Positions 1-8,443 of a DNA stretch of 32,202 nt are shown piece by piece. This DNA comes from Methylobacter sp. GTDB lineage: Bacteria; Pseudomonadota; Gammaproteobacteria; Methylococcales; Methylomonadaceae. Position numbers and translations under genes: made by a program. Under the pieces are notes generated by a model. That model worked only from the letters and a program-made list of their open reading frames with translations. It had not been told where the DNA came from and did not search any database. The stretch covers positions 1 to 32,202 of the forward strand of contig JAURZV010000027.1 in assembly GCA_030653175.1 (NCBI GenBank). Reading direction: 5' to 3'. Numbering within the stretch: the first letter of the stretch is position 1; the number at the start of each line of letters is the position of its first letter.

Positions 1-430
1 GCGGCTAAAGTCGCCCCCACAATAGCTCGTAGATGTGTTGAACGCAATGAAGCGCACTCATATCAAGCCTATCCATCGAGAACGATGTGCTTCCTTCGTC
101 AGCATACTACGTGTTTGGCTGAAGCATCTTGCTAATCAGGAATCATTTTCGGTCACAGATCGACAAGACTACTGTTAATGGAAACAATACGTTATCGTTC
201 ATCCTGAGCCTGTCGAAGGATTTAATCAGTACTTCCTTAAATACTATAACTTTTAATATGGGTTGGATCCGTTAGGAATCAGTCGAGAGGGTCTGATTTG
301 CCCAAAGGGGACAAGAACATAGCCTGCCAGTAGATGCTCCAAAACACGTTAGAAATATTATTCAAGGCATGCCCTCGGAAAATGATCGGCAGCCACCAAC
401 CTTAATAAACTCAGTTAGAGAACCCTATAT
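1..430. other. Non-coding start of window with repeat remnants
   Basis: No convincing gene is seen in these 430 bases. The first 24 bases resemble one arm of the GTGG-type REP palindrome found around 8351-8397. Bases about 201-220 match one arm of the inverted repeat that lies inside hsdM at 18450-18509. The rest is upstream of the chemoreceptor gene and must hold its promoter, but I could not pick out a -35/-10 pair with confidence. Confidence 0.6.
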
Positions 431-3061
431 ATGTTTAATAATCTCACCATTAAAGCCCGCCTGCTTTTGATTGTTGTTTTTTCGGCTGTCCTGGCGATTA
501 CCTTGGGTGCGCTGGGCTTGGTCGGCATGCAAAAATCTAATGCCGGACTGCAAACCGTTTATGTCGATAGAACCATCCCTTTAGCGGATCTTGCTGAAAT
601 TAAGACCAAGCAACTGGATACTCGCCTTAAAATTGCAAATAGTTATATTTTTGCTGACGAAACCAGCGAAAATATAAAACAGATTAATGACAACATCGCC
701 GAAGTTAATAAATTGTGGGATGCCTATATGCAAACGTATCTCACGCCTGAGGAAAAAATACTTGCCGATAAATTTGCTGTTGATAACGCGCGTTTTGTTT
801 CTGAAGGCTTGAAGCCGACTATTGAATTAGTGAGTTCAGGTGAAAAGGAAAAATTAGAAAAACATATCCGCGATAAAATACGGCCCTTATTTGTTCCTGC
901 CGCTGAGGGCATTGATGCGTTAGTGCAATTACAAAAAGACGTTGCTAAACAGGAGTATGACGCGGCGCAAAGCCGATATCAAACCCTGCTGATTGTGGCA
1001 ATAGCCGTTTGTGTTCTGGGTTTGGCAATGCTGGCCTTTATTACGATCATGCTGATTCGCGGCATTTCCGGGTCATTGCAGTCCGCGCAACAGGTGGCCA
1101 GCGCTATTGCTGAAGGTAATTTTGGCTCCCCTATTGATACCACCCGGCAAGATGAGATTGGCGCATTATTACGCACCATGCAAACCATGCAGGATGCCCT
1201 CAATGCCTTTGTGGCCGCACAAGGCACGATGGCGCAAAAACACGCCGAAGGCTGGATCCATGAGCATATCGATACCGCTAAGTTTCCCGGCACTTACGGC
1301 AAGATGGCGAAAGAAATGAATGAACTGGTGGCCGCTCACGTCGGCGTAAAAATGCGGGTTGTGGAAATTATTGCCCAATACGGCAAGGGCGATTTTTCCA
1401 TCGACATGGATCATCTGCCGGGTGATAAAGCCAAAGTCTCGGACGCTGTAATCAACCTTAAAACAGCGCTGCTTGCCATTAACGGTGAAGTCAAATCACT
1501 GGTAGAAGCCGGCGTTAAAGGTGATTTCTCAAAACGTAGCCATGCCGATCAATTTGAGTTTATGTTTAAGGAGATATTGACGAATATTGATACGTTAGTC
1601 TCAACGTGCGAGCATGCTTTTGACGACACAACACGCGTTGCCAAAGCGCTTGCTCAAGGCGACCTGACCCAAACGGTAACCAGAGATTATCCGGGTACTT
1701 TTGGCCAGGTAAAAGAAGGCTTGAATATGACGGTGGAAAACCTAAAAAACATGCTGGGCGAAATCAAGGAAGCCACCGATACCATCAGCACCGCCGCAAA
1801 AGAAATTGCAGCTGGCAACAATGATTTATCGCACCGCACCGAAGAGCAAGCCGCCAGTCTGGAAGAAACCGCCGCCAGCATGGAAGAGCTGACCTCTACC
1901 GTGCAGGCCAATAGCCAAAACGCCAAACAGGCCAGTCAGCTTGCCGTCGGCGCAACGGACATCGCGGGGCAGGGCGTTAAGGTGGTGGGTCAGGTGGTAT
2001 CGACCATGGAAGAAATTAATGAATCTTCACGCAAGGTTGTGGACATCATTTCGGTGATAGACGGCATTGCATTCCAAACCAATATTCTCGCGCTCAATGC
2101 GGCAGTAGAAGCGGCTCGTGCCGGCGAACAAGGCCGGGGCTTTGCGGTGGTGGCCGTTGAGGTGCGCAATCTCGCACAACGCGCTGCCGCTGCCGCGGCG
2201 GAAATCAAAGGTTTGATTGGCGATTCGGTAGAAAAGGTTGAAGACGGCACCAAGCTGGTTGCCCAAGCCGGAAAAACCATGGAAGAAATCGTCAGCGCCA
2301 TTCGTGGCGTGACTGCCATTATGTCCGAGATCAGCGCCGCCTCCATGGAGCAAACATCCGGCATTGAGCAGGTCAATCAGGCCATCGGCCAAATGGACGA
2401 TGTGACCCAACAAAATGCCGCGTTGGTAGAGCAAGCGGCAGCCGCAGCTGAATCGCTGGAAGAGCAAACGCAAACTCTGGCTGTTACGGTGGGACACTTT
2501 AAGTTGGACGGTAACCCAAGTACATTTATTGGTTTTTCTAAGACTGAGCCGGCAAGTTCATCCAGACAGGCCGGCAGAAAAAGTGTACCTGCCAAGATCG
2601 AGTCCTCTAATGCCAATGTTCCAAATGAAAGCAGCATAGACTTGGATAAGGCGCTTGAGAAACATTCTGAGTGGAAGGTGAAGCTTCGTACCGCCATATC
2701 GAAGCATGAGGAGATGGATGTTGCAACCATTTCAAAAGACAATTGCTGTGATTTAGGTAAATGGCTACACGGTGACGCTAAGTCTCGGCTTGCTCATCAG
2801 CCGAGTTATTCAGAGTGCGTGTCCAAGCACGCGGCCTTTCATGTCGAAGCTGGAAGAGTCGCTACTATGATCAACGCAAAAAAATACAGCGAAGCGGAAA
2901 CAATGCTGGGTGCCGGATCCTCTTTTGTTTCCGCATCAACCGCAGTCGGGGTTGCAATTATGCGTTTGAAAAAAGACATCAGTTCCCCGGTAAGCAAAGT
3001 CGTTGCCAAGCCGAAAGCTCAAACGATTTCAGCGAACACTGACGAGTGGGAGGAGTTTTAA
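431..3061 (+). CDS. Methyl-accepting chemotaxis protein with C-terminal CZB zinc-binding domain
   Basis: Inner-membrane chemoreceptor, 876 aa, that would signal through CheA/CheW. A transmembrane helix at about residues 10-32 and another at about 186-210 bracket a periplasmic helical region resembling the four-helix-bundle sensor (4HB_MCP). HAMP-like segments follow (about 211-262 and again near 405-455), then the long signalling coiled coil with the highly conserved hairpin tip ([20 protein letters not shown], starting at residue 546). Residues about 740-850 form a CZB (chemoreceptor zinc-binding) domain with the expected ligands: His745, Cys772 or Cys773 in CCDLGKW, and His800/His804 in HAAFH. 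The last residues, EWEEF, fit the CheR/CheB docking pentapeptide pattern xWxxF, suggesting a high-abundance, adaptation-competent receptor. The family is certain; the ligand is unknown. A weak ribosome site precedes the ATG. Confidence 0.95.
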   Translation: MFNNLTIKARLLLIVVFSAVLAITLGALGLVGMQKSNAGLQTVYVDRTIPLADLAEIKTKQLDTRLKIANSYIFADETSENIKQINDNIAEVNKLWDAYMQTYLTPEEKILADKFAVDNARFVSEGLKPTIELVSSGEKEKLEKHIRDKIRPLFVPAAEGIDALVQLQKDVAKQEYDAAQSRYQTLLIVAIAVCVLGLAMLAFITIMLIRGISGSLQSAQQVASAIAEGNFGSPIDTTRQDEIGALLRTMQTMQDALNAFVAAQGTMAQKHAEGWIHEHIDTAKFPGTYGKMAKEMNELVAAHVGVKMRVVEIIAQYGKGDFSIDMDHLPGDKAKVSDAVINLKTALLAINGEVKSLVEAGVKGDFSKRSHADQFEFMFKEILTNIDTLVSTCEHAFDDTTRVAKALAQGDLTQTVTRDYPGTFGQVKEGLNMTVENLKNMLGEIKEATDTISTAAKEIAAGNNDLSHRTEEQAASLEETAASMEELTSTVQANSQNAKQASQLAVGATDIAGQGVKVVGQVVSTMEEINESSRKVVDIISVIDGIAFQTNILALNAAVEAARAGEQGRGFAVVAVEVRNLAQRAAAAAAEIKGLIGDSVEKVEDGTKLVAQAGKTMEEIVSAIRGVTAIMSEISAASMEQTSGIEQVNQAIGQMDDVTQQNAALVEQAAAAAESLEEQTQTLAVTVGHFKLDGNPSTFIGFSKTEPASSSRQAGRKSVPAKIESSNANVPNESSIDLDKALEKHSEWKVKLRTAISKHEEMDVATISKDNCCDLGKWLHGDAKSRLAHQPSYSECVSKHAAFHVEAGRVATMINAKKYSEAETMLGAGSSFVSASTAVGVAIMRLKKDISSPVSKVVAKPKAQTISANTDEWEEF

Positions 3062-3072
3062 AGGTTTGTCAC

Positions 3073-3097
3073 AAGGGCGGCCCGGTTGGTCGCCCTT
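3073..3097. terminator. Possible hairpin terminator between chemoreceptor gene and mazG
   Basis: Perfect 7-bp inverted repeat AAGGGCG / CGCCCTT (3073-3079 and 3091-3097) with an 11-base loop, just after the chemoreceptor stop and just beyond the 3' end of the convergent mazG gene. It could serve both genes. No uninterrupted T tract follows directly, so the call is tentative. Confidence 0.4.
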
Positions 3098-3103
3098 AAA
3101 GTC

Positions 3104-3907
3104 TTAGCTTTTGTTTTTTAACGCCAGTTTGGCCTGATCCCACAAAACATTCAATTCTGCCAGTTTGCAGTTTTTTAAATTCAGGCCGGACGCTTTGACC
3201 TGTTGTTCTATGTGTTGAAAACGTCTGGAGAATTTTTTAGTACTTTCTTTGAGCGCGACTTCGGCGTTGACGTTTAAGTGTCGAGCCAAATTAACCGCAA
3301 CCAGCAATAAATCGCCAATTTCTTCCTGGATATGCGCCTGATCGCCGGACTGCCAAGCTTCTTTAACCTCCTCCAGTTCTTCCAGAACTTTATCAAAAAC
3401 CGGCAATACATCCGGCCAATCAAAGCCGTGATTTGCGGCGCGATCCTGTATTTTTTCACACTCTATCAATGCAGGAAGATTACGGGCTACACCGGATAAC
3501 ACGCTGTCTCGTTCCGCTGTTTTGTTTTTCTTCTGCCGCTCTATGGCTTTTTCCTGTTCCCAGGCTTGATGACGTTCTTCATCGGTGTTGAAAACAGCAT
3601 CGGAAAAAACATGTGGATGGCGGCGGATCAGTTTGTCGCAAATGCCTTCCGAAACCTGCTCAAAAGTGAACAGCCCTTGTTCCTCGGCGATCTGTGAATG
3701 AAATACCACCTGTAACAACAGGTCGCCTAACTCCGAGCGCAAATCATCCAGGTCATTGCGTTCAATCGCATCGACGACTTCGTAGGCTTCTTCAATCAGG
3801 TAAGGAATCAAACTGGTGAAGTCCTGTTTAACATCCCACGCACAGCCCTGTTCAGGATGACGAAGACGCGACATGATGTCTAATAGCTTTTGGGTGTGTT
3901 TTAGCAT
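3104..3907 (-). CDS. mazG: Nucleoside triphosphate pyrophosphohydrolase MazG
   Basis: Cytoplasmic all-alpha NTP pyrophosphohydrolase, 267 aa, the usual two-domain MazG length. It hydrolyses (d)NTPs to monophosphates and pyrophosphate, with proposed roles in nucleotide-pool cleaning and in lowering ppGpp signalling. The N-terminal repeat has the metal-binding signature EEAYEVVDAIE followed by SELGDLLLQVVFHSQIAEE; a second related repeat (EEIGDLLLVAVNLARHL) lies in the C-terminal half, as in E. coli MazG. The start is supported by alignment to the conserved N-terminus (LLDIMSRLRHPEQGCAWD). It is last in a minus-strand series gcvH-dgkA-pfkB-mazG, separated from the kinase gene by a REP pair. It is not related to the MazF toxin partner MazE. 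Confidence 0.95.
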   Translation of the reverse strand: MLKHTQKLLDIMSRLRHPEQGCAWDVKQDFTSLIPYLIEEAYEVVDAIERNDLDDLRSELGDLLLQVVFHSQIAEEQGLFTFEQVSEGICDKLIRRHPHVFSDAVFNTDEERHQAWEQEKAIERQKKNKTAERDSVLSGVARNLPALIECEKIQDRAANHGFDWPDVLPVFDKVLEELEEVKEAWQSGDQAHIQEEIGDLLLVAVNLARHLNVNAEVALKESTKKFSRRFQHIEQQVKASGLNLKNCKLAELNVLWDQAKLALKNKS

Positions 3908-3956
3908 GAATAGCTTATTGTAATTTAGTAAGTGTAGATACTCTGTTCAAAGTATG

Positions 3957-4031
3957 TAGGTCGGGTTAGCATAGCGTAACCCGACACATCGAAGCGGCAA
4001 ATGTCGGGTTACGCTACGCTAACCCGACCTA
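3957..4031. repeat. REP pair, GTAG family (family B), intergenic
   Basis: Two copies of a 30-base palindromic unit (TAGGTCGGGTTAGC head, CGTAACCCGACA tail) face each other with a short spacer (about 3957-3986 and 4002-4031). The same unit flanks the RAYT2 gene at 19341-19370 and 19929-20019. It lies between mazG and the PfkB kinase gene, a typical neutral site, and could fold into a large hairpin in the transcript. Confidence 0.9.
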
Positions 4032-4056
4032 CGACTACGACTTTTTTAGCTGAAAA

Positions 4057-4989
4057 TTAAAACGAAGATCCGAAATTCTCGCGGTAGCGTTGTTTGAAGC
4101 CATCCATATCAAATGAATGATTCTGGGTGCCGTTATTTTCGATTTTAATTGCGCCCATTAATGAGGCAACTCTGCCGGTCACTTCCCAGCCCAATTCATT
4201 CATCAGGCCGTATAAAAGCCCTGCACGATAGGCATCGCCGCAACCCGTTGGGTCGAGTATCGCTTTGGGTTTTGCGGCAGGAATGGTAATGCACTCGCCG
4301 TGGGCGTAAATTTGAGAACCCTGGCCGCCCAAAGTAATGATCAGCGCTTCAACCCGCTCAGCCATTTGTTCCAGTGACAAGCCGGTACGTTCCTGCATTA
4401 ACTCGGACTCATAGTCATTCAATGTCACCCAGGTTGCCTGATCGATAAACTTGAGCAGTTCCTCGCCATTAAACATCGGCATGCCCTGACCCGGATCAAA
4501 AATAAAAGGTATATCCAGTTCTGCAAACTGCTCGGCATGCAATTGCATACCTTCCTTGCCATCGGGTGATACGATGCCTATGCCGATTTCTCTGTCAGTA
4601 GGCACCGAATTTAAATGCGAAGAATTCATTGCGCCGGGATGGAATGCGGTAATTTGATTAGCCTCTTCATCGGTAGTGATATAGGCTTGCCCGGTATAGC
4701 TGTTGTCCAGAATCTGAATAAATTCGCTGGATAATTGGTTTTGAGCCATCCATTGGGCATACGGTTCAAAATCATGGCCGACTGTAGCCATAATTAACGG
4801 CTCTTCGCCCAGCAATTTGAGATTGTAGGCGATGTTACCCGCACAACCGCCATATTCACGCCGCATCACCGGTACCAGGAATGATACATTCAGGATATGG
4901 ATTTTTTCCGGCAAAATGTGATGCTTAAATTTATCATGAAAAACCATGATGGTATCGTAAGCCATAGACCCGCATATTAATGCACTCAT
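4057..4989 (-). CDS. PfkB-family carbohydrate/nucleoside kinase, probably adenosine kinase
   Basis: Cytoplasmic ribokinase-fold kinase of 310 aa that would phosphorylate a sugar or nucleoside with ATP. It shows the N-terminal PfkB signature region (GGCAGNIAYNLKLLGEEP, the glycine-rich substrate-binding loop) and the C-terminal signature DPTGCGDAYRAGLLYG, with Asp252 as the predicted catalytic base and the glycines forming the anion hole. Overall it resembles bacterial proteins annotated as adenosine kinase (purine salvage) more than ribokinase or fructokinase, but substrate cannot be fixed from sequence. An AGGAA ribosome site lies just upstream of the ATG. It is downstream of dgkA on the same strand. 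Confidence 0.88.
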   Translation of the reverse strand: MSALICGSMAYDTIMVFHDKFKHHILPEKIHILNVSFLVPVMRREYGGCAGNIAYNLKLLGEEPLIMATVGHDFEPYAQWMAQNQLSSEFIQILDNSYTGQAYITTDEEANQITAFHPGAMNSSHLNSVPTDREIGIGIVSPDGKEGMQLHAEQFAELDIPFIFDPGQGMPMFNGEELLKFIDQATWVTLNDYESELMQERTGLSLEQMAERVEALIITLGGQGSQIYAHGECITIPAAKPKAILDPTGCGDAYRAGLLYGLMNELGWEVTGRVASLMGAIKIENNGTQNHSFDMDGFKQRYRENFGSSF

Positions 4990-5051
4990 TATGTTCCTCT
5001 TTATCGCCAGGGATGGTGTGTATGCCGCAAGACTGCCGGGAGCAGTCGCGG

Positions 5052-5411
5052 CTAAAGTAAAATTAATGCCCAGGTTACCGTAGCCCAGGCCAGTGACATC
5101 ATAACAGCAGCCGAACCAATATCTTTGGCGCGACCCGATAATTCATGATGCTCAAGCCCCACTCTATCGACTACAGCCTCAACCGCTGAATTTAATAATT
5201 CAACCAGCATGACTAAAACGATACTGCCGATCAACAGCAGTTTTTCAATATGGGTTTCCCCCAGCCAGATTGCCAGAGGGGTCGTTATCACAAACAGGAT
5301 GACTTCTTGTCTGAATGCTTCTTCATGTGTCCAGGTTGCTTTAAAACCGGCAACAGAGAAGATGCAGGCATTAATCAGGCGTTTAAAGCCTTTTGCATTT
5401 TGATTTGCCAT
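5052..5411 (-). CDS. dgkA: Diacylglycerol kinase DgkA
   Basis: Small integral membrane kinase, 119 aa, the usual DgkA size. It phosphorylates diacylglycerol to phosphatidic acid, recycling the lipid released by glycerophosphate transfer from membrane phospholipid. Visible family motifs are the N-terminal amphipathic segment with EEAFRQE, a first membrane helix, then ELLNSAVEAVVDR (conserved catalytic Glu/Asn region), GLEHHELSGRAKDIGSAAV, and a last hydrophobic helix at the C-terminus. The stop codon sits in a short sequence resembling a REP arm (GCGGCTAAAG). A 6-bp hairpin lies just beyond it at 5031-5047. No strong ribosome site is visible before the ATG. Confidence 0.95.
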   Translation of the reverse strand: MANQNAKGFKRLINACIFSVAGFKATWTHEEAFRQEVILFVITTPLAIWLGETHIEKLLLIGSIVLVMLVELLNSAVEAVVDRVGLEHHELSGRAKDIGSAAVMMSLAWATVTWALILL

Positions 5412-5495
5412 TATTAAGGTGAAAGGTGGAAAGTGAAAGGTTCAAGACGAAAGGTGTAAGGCGAAATTTTTTTACCTGGTACCTTTCAACCTAAG

Positions 5496-5879
5496 TCATT
5501 GTTCAATCATTTGCTGATAAGCATCCGCACTCATTAATGAATCCAGTTCAGACAGGTCATCCGCTTTTATACAAAACAGCCACGCTCCATAAGCGTCATC
5601 ATTGACCTGCTCAGGTTCATCTGCCAAGGCTTCGTTGACAGCGACTATTTCTCCGGAAACCGGGCTGAACAAATCGGATGCGGTTTTAACCGATTCAACT
5701 ACAGCGCATTGTTCTTGCGCCGTTACTTTACGTCCCGGCTCCGGAAGCTCAATATAAACCAAATCGCCTAATTCTTCCTGCGCAAAATCAGTTATGCCGA
5801 CACGAATGATGTTATCGTCTTCCATTTGCACCCATTCGTGGGTTTTTGCGTACTTTAAGTTATCCGGTACATCGCTCAT
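5496..5879 (-). CDS. gcvH: Glycine cleavage system H protein
   Basis: Lipoyl carrier protein of the glycine cleavage complex, 127 aa from the chosen start. It shuttles the aminomethyl group between GcvP, GcvT and the Lpd protein through a lipoylated lysine. The lipoyl-attachment motif ESVKTASD is present, with the modified lysine at residue 65, and the N-terminal KYAKTHEWV is typical. I start at ATG 5879 because a GGAG ribosome site lies 7 bases before it; a TTG four codons upstream overlaps that site and is unlikely. No other gcv gene is in the window, so the rest of the complex is encoded elsewhere. Confidence 0.95.
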   Translation of the reverse strand: MSDVPDNLKYAKTHEWVQMEDDNIIRVGITDFAQEELGDLVYIELPEPGRKVTAQEQCAVVESVKTASDLFSPVSGEIVAVNEALADEPEQVNDDAYGAWLFCIKADDLSELDSLMSADAYQQMIEQ

Positions 5880-5917
5880 GATAATCTCCAAATATTATAG
5901 TTAGTTACTTTGTTTTC

Positions 5918-6019
5918 TCGGCAACCGCTCCCTGCGTTGCTCTACCTCCTGCATCCGTGCAGTCGTCGGCAACCGCTCCCTGCCCCTGCGTTGCTGTGCC
6001 TCCTATATCCATACAGTCG
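5918..6019. repeat. Tandem direct repeat, two units of about 50 bp
   Basis: Two imperfect head-to-tail copies (5918-5965 and 5966-6019), each beginning TCGGCAACCGCTCCCTG and ending CAGTCG. The second copy has a short internal duplication (CCCCTG). They lie between the divergent gcvH and adaptor genes. The unit looks like part of a dispersed repeat family rather than an operator. Confidence 0.8.
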
Positions 6020-6118
6020 AAGGATAACGTGCAATTTTTTAAAAACAACAAAAAAATGCATTTAAGAATGGAAATCTTATAACATGAACAAACCCTATAC
6101 ACTCACTTTCCTGTCTAC

Positions 6119-7168
6119 ATGAATGCTCTTTTAATAGCCTGCTTTTTTATGCTCAGTGTCGCTCCCGTTATCGCCGATGATGACGATAAGCCGGTCGCCA
6201 AACTGCCGGGCTCCGCAGGGCGGGGAACTATTTTCCTGGCCGCTAAAGCCCAATCGGTATCGGGCTTGCAGACAATAACGCTTACCTCTGTCAGCGATCA
6301 TCCTGAATTCACGGCTTATGGAAAAGCGGTCAATATACAGCCGCTGATCGAGTTACGACATCGATATTTGGTTACGTTAACCGAGCGCAGCAGCGCTACG
6401 GCAAGGTTTAAGCAGGCTGAGCAGAACATCAAGCGCCAGCAGGACTTGTATCGTGATGGCGCGACATCAAAACGTAACTTGCAAGTTCAGCAAGCGCAAT
6501 GGCAAACCGATAAAGCCCAGGTTGATGCCAGCGGCGTTCAAGGCAAGGCCATCATTGATGAAGCCCGGCTCAACTGGGGTAAAAAGCTGGCTGAATGGGC
6601 GTTATCTACCGACTCCGACCCGCTGAGCGGCTTTTTATCCGGACAGAAAACGCTGTTGCAAATTACCTTGCCGGTTAACAAACAGTTGGCAAACGAGATT
6701 CAGAGTATTGATGTTGAAGCATCGGGCAACCGCAGTGCAGCTACTAAAGCCGAGCTGATTTCAGCGGCTCCGCAAACAGATACTACCGCGCAAGGCGAAA
6801 GCTATTTTTTCCAGACCGACGGTCGCCGCAACTGCTCCCGGCAGTCTTGCGGCATACACACCATCCCTGGCGATAACCCTATCAGAACCGGCATGCGCGT
6901 TGCGGCGTGGATACCTGAACAAAGTGAAAACCGGTCCGGCGTTATTATTCCGAAATCCGCTTTAGTCTGGTATATGGATCAGGCTTTTGTTTACATTAAA
7001 ACCGCTGAAGAACAGTTCAGCCGCCGCACTATAGACCTGTATTCGGCAACGAACGGCGGTTATTTTGTCGGCAGCGGCATCAATGCCGGTGAGCAGTTGG
7101 TTGTCACCGGAGGGCAAATGTTGCTGTCGGAAGAGTTTAGAGGGCAAATTCCGAATGAGGATGATTAA
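6119..7168 (+). CDS. RND-type efflux periplasmic adaptor (membrane fusion) protein, no pump gene nearby
   Basis: Predicted secreted protein of 349 aa. A signal peptide (MNALLIACFFMLSVAPVIA) ends near residue 20. A short coiled-coil segment (about residues 95-165; QAEQNIKRQQDLYRDGATSKRN) and C-terminal beta-barrel/membrane-proximal motifs (IPKSALVWYMDQAFVYI, GINAGEQLVVTGGQMLLSEEFRGQIP) match HlyD/AcrA-like adaptors, which link inner-membrane pumps to outer-membrane channels. No RND pump or outer-membrane factor follows; the next gene is on the other strand. The segment around residues 235-260 (Cys-containing, RRNCSRQSC) is unusual for the family. A 12-codon ORF beginning at 6084 ends across this ATG (ATGA overlap). 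The last 412 bases are duplicated at 16239-16650. Confidence 0.75.
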   Translation: MNALLIACFFMLSVAPVIADDDDKPVAKLPGSAGRGTIFLAAKAQSVSGLQTITLTSVSDHPEFTAYGKAVNIQPLIELRHRYLVTLTERSSATARFKQAEQNIKRQQDLYRDGATSKRNLQVQQAQWQTDKAQVDASGVQGKAIIDEARLNWGKKLAEWALSTDSDPLSGFLSGQKTLLQITLPVNKQLANEIQSIDVEASGNRSAATKAELISAAPQTDTTAQGESYFFQTDGRRNCSRQSCGIHTIPGDNPIRTGMRVAAWIPEQSENRSGVIIPKSALVWYMDQAFVYIKTAEEQFSRRTIDLYSATNGGYFVGSGINAGEQLVVTGGQMLLSEEFRGQIPNEDD

Positions 7169-7693
7169 TCAGGATAAGCACTAGAGTATATATAGGGTCC
7201 GAAGCTGGTAAAGCAACAAAGTCCCCTCTCCCCTCGTGAGAGGGCTAGGGTGAGGGCATTTCAAATGTCGCTTTATCAGCTTCGGCTACTATAGCTAGCG
7301 AGATAAGTTTTGTCCTACAGCAGAAGCAAACGTTAATCCCATGGCGGTGCATCGCCGTTATAGGCAACAAAGTCTTTATCCGCTGCATGAGTTTTGACAC
7401 CGGCAGCGGTCTTCCTGGATGAAGAACCGATTTTGGAAGATGAAGCCTTCGATCCAGGCGATTCCACAGCATCGGATTCAGCTTGCCATCGGGCAAAAAG
7501 CGCAATGTCCTTATCTGCCGGGACAAACCATTTCTTTTGTACTGCATCCCACCTCGCACCGAGCGCTTTTGCCTCATCCTTTTGGGCAAAAGGGACATTC
7601 AGATAAATTTTCGAGTCTGCCATTTTATAAAAAAGGGGGATTGGGCTTGATAGGGTGGATTGCTGTATTATAAGGCATTGCCAACGCAACAGG
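6756..7693. repeat. Left copy of a segmental direct duplication
   Basis: Bases 6756-7167 match 16239-16650 and bases 7323-7693 match 16654-17024, in the same orientation and without net gaps inside each block. By eye, block 1 is about 96% identical. This copy carries an extra 150 or so bases (7168-7322) between the blocks, including a palindromic CCCTCTC/GAGAGGG repeat at about 7227-7247. The two copies bracket the type III restriction-modification island. Confidence 0.93.
7333..7623 (-). CDS. DUF5710-type small protein, copy 1
   Basis: Small soluble protein, 96 aa from ATG 7623. Its first half (KIYLNVPFAQKDEAKALGAR then WD...KKWFVP) matches the DUF5710 pattern, a short domain often found in DNA-primase-like or mobile-element proteins whose function is not established. 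The second half is Ser/Lys/Ala-rich and looks disordered, ending DAPPWD. The start is taken at the Met before ADSKIYLN because the preceding in-frame stretch has no family similarity and differs between the copies. A close paralogue is encoded at 16664-16954 and both reading frames are open, suggesting recent duplication or selection on both. Confidence 0.75.
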   Translation of the reverse strand: MADSKIYLNVPFAQKDEAKALGARWDAVQKKWFVPADKDIALFARWQAESDAVESPGSKASSSKIGSSSRKTAAGVKTHAADKDFVAYNGDAPPWD

Positions 7694-7713
7694 ATCGAAT
7701 AATTAAGGCCACA

Positions 7714-7800
7714 TTAACCTAAAAACTAAATGGGTTAGAGTGTGGAAGCCGCTCATGCCTCGACAGTTTCCACACGTTCCACCTGATTTTTTTAGGTTAA
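7714..7800. repeat. Nested palindromic element with 12-bp terminal inverted repeats
   Basis: Perfect 12-bp inverted repeats TTAACCTAAAAA (7714-7725) and TTTTTAGGTTAA (7789-7800) enclose a second perfect inverted repeat GTGTGGAA / TTCCACAC (7740-7747, 7768-7775). The element is 87 bp, has no coding capacity and lies just outside the left duplication. The same 12-mer recurs at 16164-16175 near the other end of the island, and an 11-mer version is at 9065-9075 before mod. It could be a MITE-like insertion. Confidence 0.8.
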
Positions 7801-7835
7801 CGTAAGTTGCAACAACTAGCCGGCAAAGGAAAAAA

Positions 7836-8078
7836 ATGAACGCTGTCGAGTTTCAAACGACCGTCCATAACGGCGTGATTACCTTACCCGGCAATCAGCA
7901 AGCATGGAATGGTAAAAAAATCAGAGTTATTTTATTAGATGAAGCCAGCCCTGGCGTAACAGAAATTTCAGCCAATGAACCAACCTCCGAAGCTGATTTT
8001 TTCAATTGTGCAGGCATTTGGGAAAAGCGTGACGACATCAATCAGGAGTCCATACGCGCTAAGGCATGGCGTAAATAA
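7836..8078 (+). CDS. Small antitoxin-like protein (orphan)
   Basis: 80-aa protein with an N-terminal beta-rich segment (VEFQTTVHNGVITLP, then GKKIRVILLDE) like the DNA-binding part of small antitoxins paired with PIN toxins, and a polar C-terminal tail that could bind a toxin. It has an AAGGA-type ribosome site. The next gene, at 8116, is another antitoxin-like protein on the same strand. No toxin gene follows, so it is an orphan or part of a damaged locus. The family assignment is tentative; a DUF104/AbrB-like antitoxin is my best guess. Confidence 0.55.
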   Translation: MNAVEFQTTVHNGVITLPGNQQAWNGKKIRVILLDEASPGVTEISANEPTSEADFFNCAGIWEKRDDINQESIRAKAWRK

Positions 8079-8115
8079 ACATTAACTCAATAGCTAGCCA
8101 GAGGTAAAAGTAATT

Positions 8116-8337
8116 ATGAACATCGCCCAAACTATTTACCAACACGTTAAAACAATGCCGATGGCTAAGGCCATTGAAGCGTTACATTTTATCGAATTTC
8201 TTGAAACAAAACCGGATGCTATTGCCGATAATGCTGGCGAAAACGAAGTGCTTGAGTTTATGCAAAGCTTGCCTATAGGTAAGCGTACAGACAACGAAAT
8301 TAACAGAGATTTTCAGGCATTGAGGAACGATGACTAA
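8116..8337 (+). CDS. DUF2281-like antitoxin (toxin gene lost)
   Basis: 73-aa protein whose first half (IYQHVKTMPMAKAIEALHFIEFLE) fits the DUF2281 helix pattern of VapB-like antitoxins; the acidic tail would wrap the toxin. Its stop overlaps an ATG at 8330, the usual start overlap for a coupled toxin gene, but that reading frame enters a REP palindrome after seven codons and then the RAYT1 gene. The cognate PIN toxin therefore seems to be missing. Confidence 0.6.
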   Translation: MNIAQTIYQHVKTMPMAKAIEALHFIEFLETKPDAIADNAGENEVLEFMQSLPIGKRTDNEINRDFQALRNDD

Positions 8338-8350
8338 AAAAATGGATATT
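8330..8350 (+). pseudogene. Possible remnant of a toxin gene start
   Basis: Seven codons (MTKKMDI) begin by overlapping the end of the antitoxin gene, as coupled VapC-type toxins do, and then run directly into the REP palindrome at 8351. This is context-based inference: the stub is too short to assign by homology. Confidence 0.3.
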
Positions 8351-8397
8351 GTGGGAGCGGCTTTTGCCGCGATAATAGCGGCTAAAGCCGCTCCCAC
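8351..8397. repeat. REP palindrome, GTGG family (family A), upstream of RAYT1
   Basis: Near-perfect palindrome starting GTGGGAGCGGC and ending GCCGCTCCCAC with a short AT-rich loop. It directly precedes the RAYT1 gene. The GTGG head is one of the tetranucleotides known to mark REPs recognised by RAYT enzymes. Relatives are at 1-24, 8951-9054 and inside mod at 10518-10585. Confidence 0.9.
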
Positions 8398-8443
8398 AAT
8401 AAAGCTATTTTATGTACATTGGTTACCCACTCTGCTGAATTTT

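Noticed and set aside
2027-2497. Minus-strand frame of 156 codons inside the chemoreceptor gene
   Set aside because: Mirror of the repetitive coiled-coil region; no independent evidence of coding.
3957-4031. Rho-independent terminator between the PfkB kinase gene and mazG
   Set aside because: It can fold, but it is a REP pair identical in type to those at RAYT2 and lacks a T tract, so the REP call is better.
5031-5047. Terminator hairpin GACTGC/GCAGTC after dgkA
   Set aside because: Only 6 bp of stem and no T tract on the minus strand; not enough for a feature.
5918-6019. Possible CRISPR-like or regulatory iteron array
   Set aside because: Only two tandem units without unique spacers; a simple direct repeat.
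8330-8443. N-terminal extension of RAYT1 from ATG 8330
   Set aside because: These 38 codons are mostly translated REP palindrome; homology starts after the internal ATG at 8444.
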